A DNA stretch of 10,924 nucleotides, from assembly GCA_036381125.1 (NCBI GenBank), contig DASVDK010000094.1, positions 1 through 10,924 of the forward strand, written 5' to 3'. Origin of the DNA: DASVDK01 sp036381125 [NCBI: Thermodesulfobacteriota bacterium] (lineage in GTDB: Bacteria > DASVDK01). Positions 1 through 6,353 of the stretch are shown piece after piece (position 1 is the first letter of the stretch; every line of letters begins with the position of its first letter). The notes beneath the pieces were generated by a model. It did no database searches. It had not been told where the DNA came from and saw only the letters and a program-made list of their open reading frames with translations. Both the position numbers and the translations under genes were made by a program.

Positions 1-761
1 TCGGGCTCCTCGGCGAGGCGGCGGCCCGGCAGATCGCCCCCTTCAGGAGCCTCGTGACGACCGGCCGGCCGCTGGTGACCGTCAAGCTCGCCGCCTCGCT
101 CGACGGGCGTACCGCGACCCGGAGCGGCGACAGCCGGTGGATCACGGGCGAGCGGTCGCGCGCCCTGGTGCACGAGATGCGGGACGCGGCCGACGCGGTC
201 ATGGTCGGGGTCGGCACGGTGGTGGCCGACGACCCGATGCTGACCGCGCGGGTCCCCCCCTCGACGCGGCTCGCGGCGCGGCTCGCCATCCCGCGGCGTC
301 CGCTCTGGCGCGTCGTCGTCGACCCCTCGCTCCGGACGCCGCCGACGGCGAAGGTCCTCCGCCCCGACGCGGCGGCGCGCACGCTCGTCGCGTGCGCCGA
401 GGGGGCCGACCAGCTCGCACGCGAGCGCCTCGAGGCGGCCGGCGTCGAGGTCGTGGCGCTGCCGAGGCGCGGCCGCCTGCTCGACCTCGGCGGCCTCCTC
501 GACGCGCTCGGCCGCCGCGAGGTGGCCGACCTCCTCGTCGAGGGGGGCGCCGGCCTGACCGGCGCCCTCTTCGACCAGCGCCTCGTCGACCGTGTGGCGG
601 TGTTCGTCGCGCCGCTGATCCTCGGCGGCCGCGCGGCGCCGGGCATGGTCGGCGGGGAGGGGGTCGCGCGCCTCGGCGACGCGGTCCGGCTCACCCGGAT
701 TCGGCGGCGGCGGATCGGCGAGGACCTGCTCGTCGAGGCCGACGTCGTGCGGGAGACGTGA
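1..761 (+). CDS. ribD: RibD, C-terminal reductase domain (5'-partial gene)
   Basis: This is the reductase part of the riboflavin biosynthesis protein RibD, which reduces the ribosyl side chain of the deaminated pyrimidine intermediate using NADPH. The frame is open from base 3 with no start, and reads into the family motif VTVKLAASLDGRTA, followed by SRWITG, a glycine-rich VGVGTVVADDP segment, LLVEGGAGL and APLILGG, all typical of the RibD reductase fold. The GTG at 54 is internal: the residues before it (ending APFRSLV) match the usual linker between the deaminase and reductase domains. The zinc-dependent deaminase half should therefore lie upstream of the window. Separate-gene organisation cannot be excluded without that sequence. 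The stop at 759-761 is one base before the ribE ATG, which has GGGAG at 751-755, so the two genes are probably translationally linked. Confidence 0.93.
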   Translation, partial: GLLGEAAARQIAPFRSLVTTGRPLVTVKLAASLDGRTATRSGDSRWITGERSRALVHEMRDAADAVMVGVGTVVADDPMLTARVPPSTRLAARLAIPRRPLWRVVVDPSLRTPPTAKVLRPDAAARTLVACAEGADQLARERLEAAGVEVVALPRRGRLLDLGGLLDALGRREVADLLVEGGAGLTGALFDQRLVDRVAVFVAPLILGGRAAPGMVGGEGVARLGDAVRLTRIRRRRIGEDLLVEADVVRET

Positions 762-762
762 G

Positions 763-1395
763 ATGTTCACCGGGATCATCGAGGACGTCGGGCGCGTCGC
801 GTCGATCGCGCGCGACGCCGGCGGCGCGCGCCTGCTGATCGAGACGTCCGACATCGACGCGGCCGCGCTCGCGGCGGGCGAGAGCATCGCCGTGGACGGC
901 GCCTGTCTCACCGTGACCGGCGTCGAGGCGTCCGGCGCCGGGCGAGGCGGCCGCTTCTCGGTCTACGTGTCGGCGGAAACGCTCGCCCGCACCACCCTCG
1001 GCGACCGCGCGCCGGGCGACCCGGTGAACCTGGAGCGGGCGATGGCGCTCGGCGACCGTCTCGGCGGACACCTCGTGCAGGGGCACGTCGACGCCACCGG
1101 CACCGTCGAGGGTCTCGATCCGGTCGGCGAGTCGGTCCGGTTCCGGGTGTCGGTGCCGGGTCGACTGGCGCGCTACGTCGTCGAGAAGGGCTCCATTGCC
1201 GTCGACGGCGTGAGCCTTACCGTCAACCGGGTCGACGACCGTCCGGGCGGTGACACGCTCGTCGAGGTGAACCTCGTCCCGCACACCCTGGCCCGCACGG
1301 CGCTCGCCTCGAAAACGGTGGGGGCGCGTGTTAATATCGAGGCCGACCTGCTGGCCAAGCACCTGGAACGGCTAGCGTTTTTCCGAGGTACCTGA
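763..1395 (+). CDS. ribE: Riboflavin synthase alpha subunit
   Basis: This enzyme dismutates two 6,7-dimethyl-8-ribityllumazine molecules into riboflavin and the pyrimidine product; it is the last step of the pathway and cytosolic. The 210-residue protein has the normal family length and starts with the hallmark [10 protein letters not shown]. The two internally repeated barrels are visible: the first contains GACLTV and VSAETL..TTLG, the second starts near [12 protein letters not shown] and contains [14 protein letters not shown] and the NLVPHTLA segment. The ATG at 763 is preceded by GGGAG at 751-755. The stop TGA (1393-1395) shares one base with the ATG of ribBA. The gene is called ribC in E. 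coli nomenclature and ribE in most other bacteria. Nothing looks truncated or altered in the recognisable motifs. Confidence 0.97.
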   Translation: MFTGIIEDVGRVASIARDAGGARLLIETSDIDAAALAAGESIAVDGACLTVTGVEASGAGRGGRFSVYVSAETLARTTLGDRAPGDPVNLERAMALGDRLGGHLVQGHVDATGTVEGLDPVGESVRFRVSVPGRLARYVVEKGSIAVDGVSLTVNRVDDRPGGDTLVEVNLVPHTLARTALASKTVGARVNIEADLLAKHLERLAFFRGT

Positions 1396-2630
1396 TGCCC
1401 GTCTCATCGATCGCGGAGGGGCTCGCCGACCTCCGCGCGGGGAAGATGGTCATCCTCGTCGACGACGAGGACCGCGAGAACGAGGGGGACCTCTGCCTCG
1501 CGGCCGAGATGGCCACCCCCGAGGCGATCAACTTCATGGCGCGCGAGGGACGGGGTCTCATCTGCCTCGCCATGACGGAGGCTCGCCTGCGCGAGCTCGA
1601 CCTCCCGCTGATCGTGGAGTCGGCGGCCAACACGACGAACTTCGGCACGGCGTTCTCCGTGCCGATCGACGCCAGAGTCGGGGTCACGACCGGCATCTCG
1701 GCCGCCGACCGGGCCAGGACGATTCGCGTCGCGGTCGACGAGAAGACGCGGCCGAGCGATCTCGTCCGGCCGGGCCACGTGCAGACGCTGCGCGCCCGGG
1801 AGGGGGGCGTCCTGGTCCGCACGGGACAGACCGAGGGCTCGGTCGATCTCGCACGGCTCGCCGGCCTCAAGCCGGCCGCCGTGATCTGCGAGATCATGAA
1901 CGACGACGGGACGATGGCCCGCATGCCCGACCTCGAGCGGTTCGCCGCGGAGCACGGTCTCAAGATCCTCACGATCAGGGACCTCGTCGAGTACCGCATG
2001 CGGCACGAGCGGCTCGTGCACCGCGCGGCCGTCACCGAGCTGCCGACCCGGTTCGGCGGCGGCTTCACCGCCATCGCCTACACGAGCGACGTCGACCCGC
2101 ACCCGCACCTCGCGCTCGTCAAGGGGACGATCGACCCCGAGACGCCGGTGCTCGTGCGGGTCCACTCCGAGTGCCTCACCGGCGACGTGTTCGGCTCCGA
2201 GCGGTGCGACTGCGGCGAGCAGCTCCACGCCGCGATGGGCATGATCGAGCGCGAGGGGCGCGGCGTGCTCCTCTACATGCGCCAGGAGGGGCGGGGGATC
2301 GGGCTCCTCAACAAGCTCAAGGCCTACTCGCTCCAGGACGGCGGCCGCGACACCGTGCAGGCCAACCTCGACCTCGGCTTCAAGCCCGACCTGCGGCACT
2401 ACGGCATCGGCGCGCAGATCCTCGTGGACCTCGGCGTCCGGCGGATGCGGCTGCTCACGAACAACCCGAAGAAGATCGTCGGGCTCGAGGGCTACGGCCT
2501 CGAGGTGGTGGAGCGGGTGCCGATCGAGATGCCGCCCCGCCCGGCCAACCGCCGCTACCTGCACACGAAGCGGACGAAGCTCGGCCACCTCCTCACGGTG
2601 GACGAGATCGACGCGGGAGGGAAGGCGTGA
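1395..2630 (+). CDS. ribBA: Bifunctional DHBP synthase / GTP cyclohydrolase II
   Basis: This fused enzyme supplies both riboflavin precursors. Residues about 1-200 are the RibB domain (ribulose 5-phosphate to 3,4-dihydroxy-2-butanone 4-phosphate) with [10 protein letters not shown] (R27, E28, D32), [17 protein letters not shown] (H128), and [12 protein letters not shown] (E166). Residues about 205-405 are the RibA domain (GTP to the diaminopyrimidine, formate and pyrophosphate), with the zinc triad C260-x10-C271-x-C273, RQEGRGIGL and LLTNNPKKI. One oddity: the usual G-H-T-E motif of RibB, whose His is a metal ligand in characterised enzymes, reads GQTEG here (Q145). I recall GQTEG as a recurring variant in related RibBA proteins, but I cannot verify that it is active. 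The ATG at 1395 overlaps the ribE stop by one base and has GAGG at 1385-1388. The length of 411 residues is normal for the fusion. Confidence 0.96.
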   Translation: MPVSSIAEGLADLRAGKMVILVDDEDRENEGDLCLAAEMATPEAINFMAREGRGLICLAMTEARLRELDLPLIVESAANTTNFGTAFSVPIDARVGVTTGISAADRARTIRVAVDEKTRPSDLVRPGHVQTLRAREGGVLVRTGQTEGSVDLARLAGLKPAAVICEIMNDDGTMARMPDLERFAAEHGLKILTIRDLVEYRMRHERLVHRAAVTELPTRFGGGFTAIAYTSDVDPHPHLALVKGTIDPETPVLVRVHSECLTGDVFGSERCDCGEQLHAAMGMIEREGRGVLLYMRQEGRGIGLLNKLKAYSLQDGGRDTVQANLDLGFKPDLRHYGIGAQILVDLGVRRMRLLTNNPKKIVGLEGYGLEVVERVPIEMPPRPANRRYLHTKRTKLGHLLTVDEIDAGGKA

Positions 2631-3103
2631 GGACCATCGAGGGCCGGCTCTCGGCGCAGGGGCTGCGCTTCGCCATCGTGGCGAGCCGGTTCAACGACTT
2701 CATCGGCGGGCGGCTCGTCGACGGGGCGCGCGACGCCCTCGCGCGCAGCGGCGCCGCGAGCGACGCCGTCGACCTGGTGCGTGTGCCGGGCGCCTTCGAG
2801 ATCCCCCTCGTCGCGCGCGAGCTGGCCCGGTCGGGGCGCTACGACGCCCTCGTCTGCGTCGGCTGCGTGATCCGAGGCGCCACGCCGCACTTCGACTACG
2901 TGGCGGGCGAGATGGCCTCGGGGATCGCCGCCGTCATGCGCGAGACCGGCGTCCCGGTGGGCTTCGGCGTGCTGACGACCGACACGATCGAGCAGGCCAT
3001 CGAGCGGGCCGGGACGAAGGCCGGCAACAAGGGCTTCGAGGCCGCCATGACGGCCATCGAGATGGCCAACCTGATGGCGCAGCTCCGCCGCGCGGGAGGC
3101 TAG
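2627..3103 (+). CDS. ribH: 6,7-dimethyl-8-ribityllumazine synthase
   Basis: Lumazine synthase condenses the RibBA butanone phosphate with the aminopyrimidine to give the substrate of RibE. From the GTG at 2627 the protein has 158 residues, the usual family length. Visible landmarks are F22-N23 (the aromatic residue that stacks on the substrate), PGAFEIP at 54-60, and [12 protein letters not shown] with the catalytic H88. [14 protein letters not shown] follows, ending in R127, then the AGNKG loop. H88 and R127 fall at the same numbers as in well-studied homologues, which supports this start. The frame stays open far upstream (to 2171), but that part lies inside ribBA and is low-complexity shadow. 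The GTG overlaps the ribBA stop as GTGA and is preceded by GGGAGG at 2615-2620, the strongest argument for the start. The family forms 60-subunit capsids or smaller oligomers; which one applies cannot be told here. Confidence 0.96.
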   Translation: MRTIEGRLSAQGLRFAIVASRFNDFIGGRLVDGARDALARSGAASDAVDLVRVPGAFEIPLVARELARSGRYDALVCVGCVIRGATPHFDYVAGEMASGIAAVMRETGVPVGFGVLTTDTIEQAIERAGTKAGNKGFEAAMTAIEMANLMAQLRRAGG

Positions 3104-3108
3104 GGCCC

Positions 3109-3546
3109 GTGGCATCGCGGCGGCGCTCGCGCGAGCTGGCGCTCCAGGCCCTCTACCAGTACGAGATGGGGGGGACGGCGCCGGCCGTCGGCGTGCCGAT
3201 GCTCGCCGAGCACTTCGAGGCCGACATGGCCGACCTGCCGTTCGCTCGCGAGCTGGCGGAGGGAACGGTCGCGGACCTGGAAGAGATCGATCGGCTGATC
3301 GAGGCCAGCTCCGAGAACTGGTCGTTGTCGCGCATGTCGCGGGTCGACCTGGCGATCCTGCGGCTGGCGGCCTTCGAGCTTCGCCGCCGGCCCGACATCC
3401 CGGCCTCGGTCACCATCAACGAGGCGATCGAGCTGGGCAAACGGTACGGGGCGGAGGAGACGGCGCCGTTCCTCAACGGCGTGCTCGACCGGATCGCCCG
3501 TCAGCTCGGCCGCGACACGCGCTCGCCGGGGCGGGGCGGGTCGTGA
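3109..3546 (+). CDS. nusB: Transcription antitermination factor NusB
   Basis: NusB binds the boxA RNA element together with NusE (ribosomal protein S10) and supports antitermination of rRNA transcription. The 145-residue, mostly helical protein opens with RRRSRELALQALYQYE, the RNA-binding N-terminal helix of the family. It then has ENWSLSRMSRVDLAILRLAAFEL and ASVTINEAIELGKRYG, and ends in FLNGVLDRIAR, all typical NusB signatures. The start is GTG at 3109, five bases after the ribH stop, with GGGAGG at 3094-3099 as ribosome binding site. Position directly after ribH is a common arrangement in many bacteria. Its stop overlaps the start of the next gene in a GTGA junction, so the downstream gene is most likely co-transcribed and coupled to it. 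Confidence 0.95.
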   Translation: MASRRRSRELALQALYQYEMGGTAPAVGVPMLAEHFEADMADLPFARELAEGTVADLEEIDRLIEASSENWSLSRMSRVDLAILRLAAFELRRRPDIPASVTINEAIELGKRYGAEETAPFLNGVLDRIARQLGRDTRSPGRGGS

Positions 3547-4160
3547 TCGTCGAGGTGACCGCCGAGCCGGTCGACCGGATCCCGGCCGAGATCCTCGTCG
3601 TCTTCCTGCACGCGGACGACCGCCCGCCGGTCGGCGCGGCCGGTCTCCTCGACTGGCGCCTGAACGGCGCCCTCTCGCGACAGATCAAGGTGGGCTGGTA
3701 CCGCGCGGCCCGGGGCGAGGCGCTGCTCGTGGCCGCGGGACGCCGAGCCAGCGCCCCCAGGGTGCTCGTCATGGGGCTCGGGCCGAAGGCGGAGGCCGAC
3801 TCGGCCCGCCTGCGCGAGGTGGCCGGCCGCGCCCTCGATACCCTGGCCCGGATCCAGGTGAGCCGCATGGCCTTCGCGCTGCCGCCGGCCGGGACGGTTC
3901 CCCTCGGGGACGCGGAGCGGGTGACCGCCGTCGTCGAGGGGCTTCTCGACACCGTCCGGGGGCCCAACCCGCCGGAGGCCCGGCCCCAGGTCATCCTGGC
4001 CGTGCCGCTCGAGGCCCAGGCCGACGCCGCCGCGGCCCTGGCCCGCCTCAAGAGCACGGTCGGGGCCGGCTACCACCTCGACCTCCGCCCCCTCGCCGCC
4101 GCGCCCCGGCCCGCGGCCCGCGTCCGCCTCCTGTCGGGCGCACCCCTCCCGGCGACCTAG
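3543..4160 (+). CDS. Stand-alone peptidase M17 N-terminal-like domain protein
   Basis: The 205-residue protein resembles the N-terminal macro-like domain of leucyl aminopeptidases (family M17, PepA). The visible signals are the AEILVVF strand, the GAAGLLDWRLNGALSRQ segment (about residues 32-48), a GEALLVAAGRRASAPRVLVMGLG segment (about 56-79), and alternating helices after it. The zinc-binding and catalytic C-terminal half of M17 enzymes (with its NTDAEGR signature) is absent, so the protein is unlikely to be a peptidase. There is no signal peptide or membrane segment. The GTG start at 3543 overlaps the nusB stop by four bases. The stop at 4158-4160 is followed by hairpins and then a new promoter, so this looks like the last gene of the riboflavin operon. 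Its role is unknown; nucleotide or DNA binding is possible because PepA's N-domain binds DNA in some bacteria. Family assignment is fairly secure, function is not. Confidence 0.75.
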   Translation: MIVEVTAEPVDRIPAEILVVFLHADDRPPVGAAGLLDWRLNGALSRQIKVGWYRAARGEALLVAAGRRASAPRVLVMGLGPKAEADSARLREVAGRALDTLARIQVSRMAFALPPAGTVPLGDAERVTAVVEGLLDTVRGPNPPEARPQVILAVPLEAQADAAAALARLKSTVGAGYHLDLRPLAAAPRPAARVRLLSGAPLPAT

Positions 4161-4166
4161 GCCTCT

Positions 4167-4221
4167 CGACCAGTTCGGGTCGCACGGCCCCAACCGAGAC
4201 CCTGGCGCCCCCGGTTCGGGG
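4167..4221 (+). terminator. Nested hairpins after the riboflavin operon (possible terminator)
   Basis: Two hairpins follow the stop at 4160. The first has CGACC (4167-4171) pairing with GGTCG (4178-4182) around a six-base loop. The second has CCCCAACCG (4188-4196) pairing with CGGTT plus GGGG (4212-4221, one bulged C at 4217). GGGTC (4177-4181) can also pair with GACCC (4198-4202), so alternative folds compete. There is no U-tract, so classical intrinsic termination is not proven. Termination is plausible from the position, just before a promoter for the next gene. Confidence 0.35.
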
Positions 4222-4235
4222 ACCGTCGCCGCGGC

Positions 4236-4265
4236 TTGACACCCCTCCCGAGCCCGGTGTATGGT
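4236..4265 (+). promoter_or_regulatory. Sigma-70-like promoter for the DUF4388-GAF gene
   Basis: A perfect -35 hexamer TTGACA lies at 4236-4241 and TATGGT (four of six matches to TATAAT) at 4260-4265, with an 18-base spacer. Transcription would start near 4272, leaving a leader of about 77 bases before the ATG at 4349. The match stands out in this GC-rich context and lies in the spacer after the hairpins. Confidence 0.55.
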
Positions 4266-4348
4266 CCGCGCGCCTTTTCGCCCCCCTGTCTGTGACGGGG
4301 ATCGCGCGCAGTTCACTGGCCGGCGCGGAGGCGTCGGAGAGAGCCGGC

Positions 4349-5797
4349 ATGAGCCTCGTCGGAAACCTGGAAGATCTCGGGCTGGGGGACATCCTCCAGA
4401 TCGTGAGCCTCTCCCGGAAGTCCGGCATCCTCTACCTGAGAGCGGAGCCCGACGCGGACGGCCGGCGTGCCGAGGGCGAGATCATCTTCCAGAACGGACA
4501 GGTGGTCCGCGCGATCTCGACCGAGGCGTCGCAGAACCTCGGGGAGCTCCTCGTCGCGCGCGGCATCATCACCGGGCAGCAGCTCGTGGAGGCGCTCGGC
4601 ATCCAGCGGGCGGGCGGCGGCCGCGAGCGGCTCGGGCAGATCCTCGTCAAGCACCTCGGCATCCCCGCCGACAAGATCCAGGAGGCGATCCGCAAGCAGA
4701 CCGAGGCGGTCGTCTACACGTTCTTCCAGTGGACCCGCGGCGACTTCAGCTTCGAGCTGAAGGAGGCCGACGGCGCGCTCGACAAGGTCGACATCGAGCT
4801 GCGCCACATGGTCCTCGACACCGGCCTGAACCCGCAGTTCCTCGCGATGGAGGGGACCCGGCTGAAGGACGAGGCGAAGACCGGGCGCCCCGTCGATCCC
4901 GCGACCCTGCCGGTGAAGGCCGGGGCGGCCGCGCCGGCGGCCGCGGCCGACCGCAACGGGCACGTCCCCGCGGGCGGCGACGGGGCCGCCGAGCCGGGTC
5001 GAGAGGCCGCGGCCCCCGAGGCGCCGCCGGCCGCGGGGGAGCCGGACCCCTTCGCCGACCTCTCCCTGGACGCGTCCGAGCTGGCGGAGCCGCCGCGGGT
5101 GGTGTCTCCGGATCTGCCGGCCGCGCCGCCGGTTCCACCGCCACCGGAGGCGCCGGCCGCGCCGCCCGGCCCGTCGCCGCGGCCGCGCCGCTTCAGCGGG
5201 CCCACGGTGAACCTCTCGGAGGAGCTGGGCCTGTCGCCCGCGCAGGCGGCGCTCGGCGGCCAGAGCTCACGCGGCCTCGCGATGCTCAAGGCGATGGTCT
5301 CGGAGCTCACGAGCCCCGAGGCGCACGGGCAGATCACGCTCCTCATCCTCCGCTTCGCGAGCGAGCTGATGCGCCGCGCGGTGCTCTTCCTCGTCAAGGA
5401 GGAGGAGGTCGTCGGGCTCGGGCAGTTCGGCATCGAGCTGCCCGACGGCGAGAACCCCGATCGGGTGGTGCGCGGCATCAAGGTGCCGCTCGACGAGCCG
5501 TCGATCTTCACCGAGGTGCTCCGGCAGCGCGCCGCCGTCAAGGCCCCCCTCGGCGACGGCCGCTGGGACGCGTACCTGGTCGACAAGCTCGGCGGCCACC
5601 GGCCGGTCGAGGTCTTCTGCGCGCCGATCTCGAGCGGCTCGACGATCGCGGCGGTGCTCTACGCGGACAACGCGCCCGAGGCGGCGCCGATCGGCGACAC
5701 CGAGGCGCTGGAGATCTTCCTGCACCAGGCGGGGCTGCAGATGGAGAAGGCGCTGCTCGAGCGCAAGATCCGGGAGCTGAATCGCCCGGCGCGGTGA
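4349..5797 (+). CDS. DUF4388 (PATAN-like) and GAF-like domain protein
   Basis: From the ATG at 4349 the protein has 482 residues in three parts. Residues about 1-145 form a DUF4388 domain: it opens SLVGNLEDLGLGDILQIVSL, has the SGILYL and GEIIFQNGQVVRA strands, and ends in the WTRGDFSFE signature. A low-complexity Pro/Ala linker spans about 190-300. Residues about 305-475 look like a GAF sensory domain (ILRFASELMRRAVLFLVKEEEVVGLGQFG, then FCAPISSGSTIAAVLYADN), ending in a short helix. DUF4388 proteins are often linked to two-component and chemosensory systems in deltaproteobacterial genomes; the role is otherwise poorly known. The ATG at 4349 has GGAGAG at 4336-4341; a GTG at 4292 in the same frame would add 19 residues with no family similarity. 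The protein is probably cytosolic. Its own promoter and the spacer after it suggest a separate transcript that may feed the downstream chemosensory genes. Confidence 0.85.
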   Translation: MSLVGNLEDLGLGDILQIVSLSRKSGILYLRAEPDADGRRAEGEIIFQNGQVVRAISTEASQNLGELLVARGIITGQQLVEALGIQRAGGGRERLGQILVKHLGIPADKIQEAIRKQTEAVVYTFFQWTRGDFSFELKEADGALDKVDIELRHMVLDTGLNPQFLAMEGTRLKDEAKTGRPVDPATLPVKAGAAAPAAAADRNGHVPAGGDGAAEPGREAAAPEAPPAAGEPDPFADLSLDASELAEPPRVVSPDLPAAPPVPPPPEAPAAPPGPSPRPRRFSGPTVNLSEELGLSPAQAALGGQSSRGLAMLKAMVSELTSPEAHGQITLLILRFASELMRRAVLFLVKEEEVVGLGQFGIELPDGENPDRVVRGIKVPLDEPSIFTEVLRQRAAVKAPLGDGRWDAYLVDKLGGHRPVEVFCAPISSGSTIAAVLYADNAPEAAPIGDTEALEIFLHQAGLQMEKALLERKIRELNRPAR

Positions 5798-5813
5798 CGG
5801 GACCCGTCACCGC
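5791..5813. repeat. Perfect 23-base palindrome over the stop codon
   Basis: GCGGTGACGGG (5791-5801), a central A (5802), and CCCGTCACCGC (5803-5813) form an 11-base perfect inverted repeat. It includes the TGA stop (5795-5797) of the DUF4388-GAF gene. As RNA it would give a ten-pair stem with a three-base loop; no T-tract follows. As DNA it is centred about 95 bases upstream of the -24 element, a typical distance for an enhancer-binding-protein site. Terminator and operator roles are both possible. Confidence 0.6.
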
Positions 5814-5841
5814 CTGCGCAAATCCTTGCGTCGGCAGCCGC

Positions 5842-5871
5842 GGGGGACGGCGCCCGGATGCGCCGTTTCCC
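5842..5871. repeat. Second inverted repeat in the chemosensory promoter region
   Basis: ACGGCGC (5847-5853) pairs with GCGCCGT (5860-5866) around a six-base loop. The stem extends outward by two G-T pairs and three G-C pairs to 5842 and 5871, giving 12 pairs. A smaller repeat, TTTCC-CGA-GGAAA, overlaps it at 5866-5878. It could be a terminator hairpin without a U-tract, or a regulator-binding site between the 23-base palindrome and the promoter. Confidence 0.5.
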
Positions 5872-5894
5872 GAGGAAAGTCCGTCGGTTCGGCC

Positions 5895-5911
5895 TTGGCA
5901 CCTCGATTGCT
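5895..5911 (+). promoter_or_regulatory. Sigma-54 (-24/-12) promoter for the chemosensory operon
   Basis: TTGGCAC (5895-5901), five bases, then TTGCT (5907-5911) match the RpoN consensus TTGGCAC-N5-TTGCW. The invariant GG (5897-5898) and GC (5909-5910) have the required ten-base spacing. Transcription would start near 5922, about 50 bases before the ATG at 5973. Sigma-54 promoters need an ATP-dependent activator; the upstream palindromes are candidate binding sites. Confidence 0.75.
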
Positions 5912-5972
5912 TCACCGTCGAGGCCGCTTCAGGTCCTTCGAGGCCCCACCAGAGGCGCAACCGGAGGCAGCG

Positions 5973-6353
5973 ATGGCGTACCGGATCCTCATCGCCGAAG
6001 ACTCCCCGACGATGCGTTCGCTCCTCGCGTCGACCATCGAGGACGTGGCCGATGCGGAGATCGTCGAGACCGGCACCGGCTTCGAGGCGCTCAAGGTGCT
6101 GCCCCGGCACCGCTTCGACCTGATCATCACCGACATCAACATGCCGGACATCAACGGGCTCGAGCTGGTCCACTTCGTCAAGTCGAACCCCGAGTACCAG
6201 CGCATCCCGCTGATCATCATCACGACCGAGGGGAGCAGCCGCGACCAGGAGCGGGGGCTCAAGCTCGGCGCCGACGCGTATCTCGTGAAGCCGTTCCGGC
6301 CCGAGGCGCTGCAGCAGACCGTCGCCCGCCTCCTGCCCAGGGAGGCTCGATGA
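5973..6353 (+). CDS. CheY-like single-domain response regulator
   Basis: This 126-residue protein is a complete receiver domain with no output domain. All key residues are present: the acidic pair E9-D10 in LIAEDSPTMRSLL, the phosphoacceptor D54 in IITDINMPDINGLELV, T84 in LIIITTEGSS, and K106 in AYLVKPF. The GSSRDQERGLKLGADAYLVKPF stretch is typical of CheY proteins paired with a CheA kinase. The ATG at 5973 has GGAGG at 5963-5967. A longer frame opens at 5826 but is rejected, because the sigma-54 promoter lies within it. The stop overlaps the cheA ATG as ATGA, so production with CheA is coupled. It is likely phosphorylated by the neighbouring CheA and may act on a flagellar motor, a pilus or another output. 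The output cannot be told from the sequence, so I do not assign cheY firmly. Confidence 0.93.
   Translation: MAYRILIAEDSPTMRSLLASTIEDVADAEIVETGTGFEALKVLPRHRFDLIITDINMPDINGLELVHFVKSNPEYQRIPLIIITTEGSSRDQERGLKLGADAYLVKPFRPEALQQTVARLLPREAR

Noticed and set aside
1-60. FMN riboswitch for the riboflavin operon
   Set aside because: The window starts inside ribD, so the operon leader is not present and nothing can be said about it.
54-761. GTG at 54 as the true start of a short reductase gene
   Set aside because: The upstream frame is open to the window edge and reads like the RibD interdomain linker, so the gene is more likely cut by the window. A separate reductase gene cannot be fully excluded.
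1404-2588. Long - strand frame opposite ribBA
   Set aside because: Shadow of a well-identified gene; the translation is rich in His, Val and Glu with no domain.
2171-2626. N-terminal extension of RibH
   Set aside because: It lies inside ribBA, is low-complexity, and would disturb the H88 and R127 numbering; GTG at 2627 has a strong ribosome binding site.
5061-5200. Pro/Ala-rich repeat as a tandem DNA repeat
   Set aside because: It is an irregular protein linker without a constant repeat unit at the DNA level.
5826-5972. N-terminal extension of the first CheY-like protein
   Set aside because: It contains the sigma-54 promoter and inverted repeats, and the ATG at 5973 has GGAGG at the right distance.
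4261-6123. 620-codon + strand frame across the DUF4388-GAF gene
   Set aside because: It is Arg/Gly/Ala low-complexity in the wrong frame and crosses the sigma-54 promoter region.
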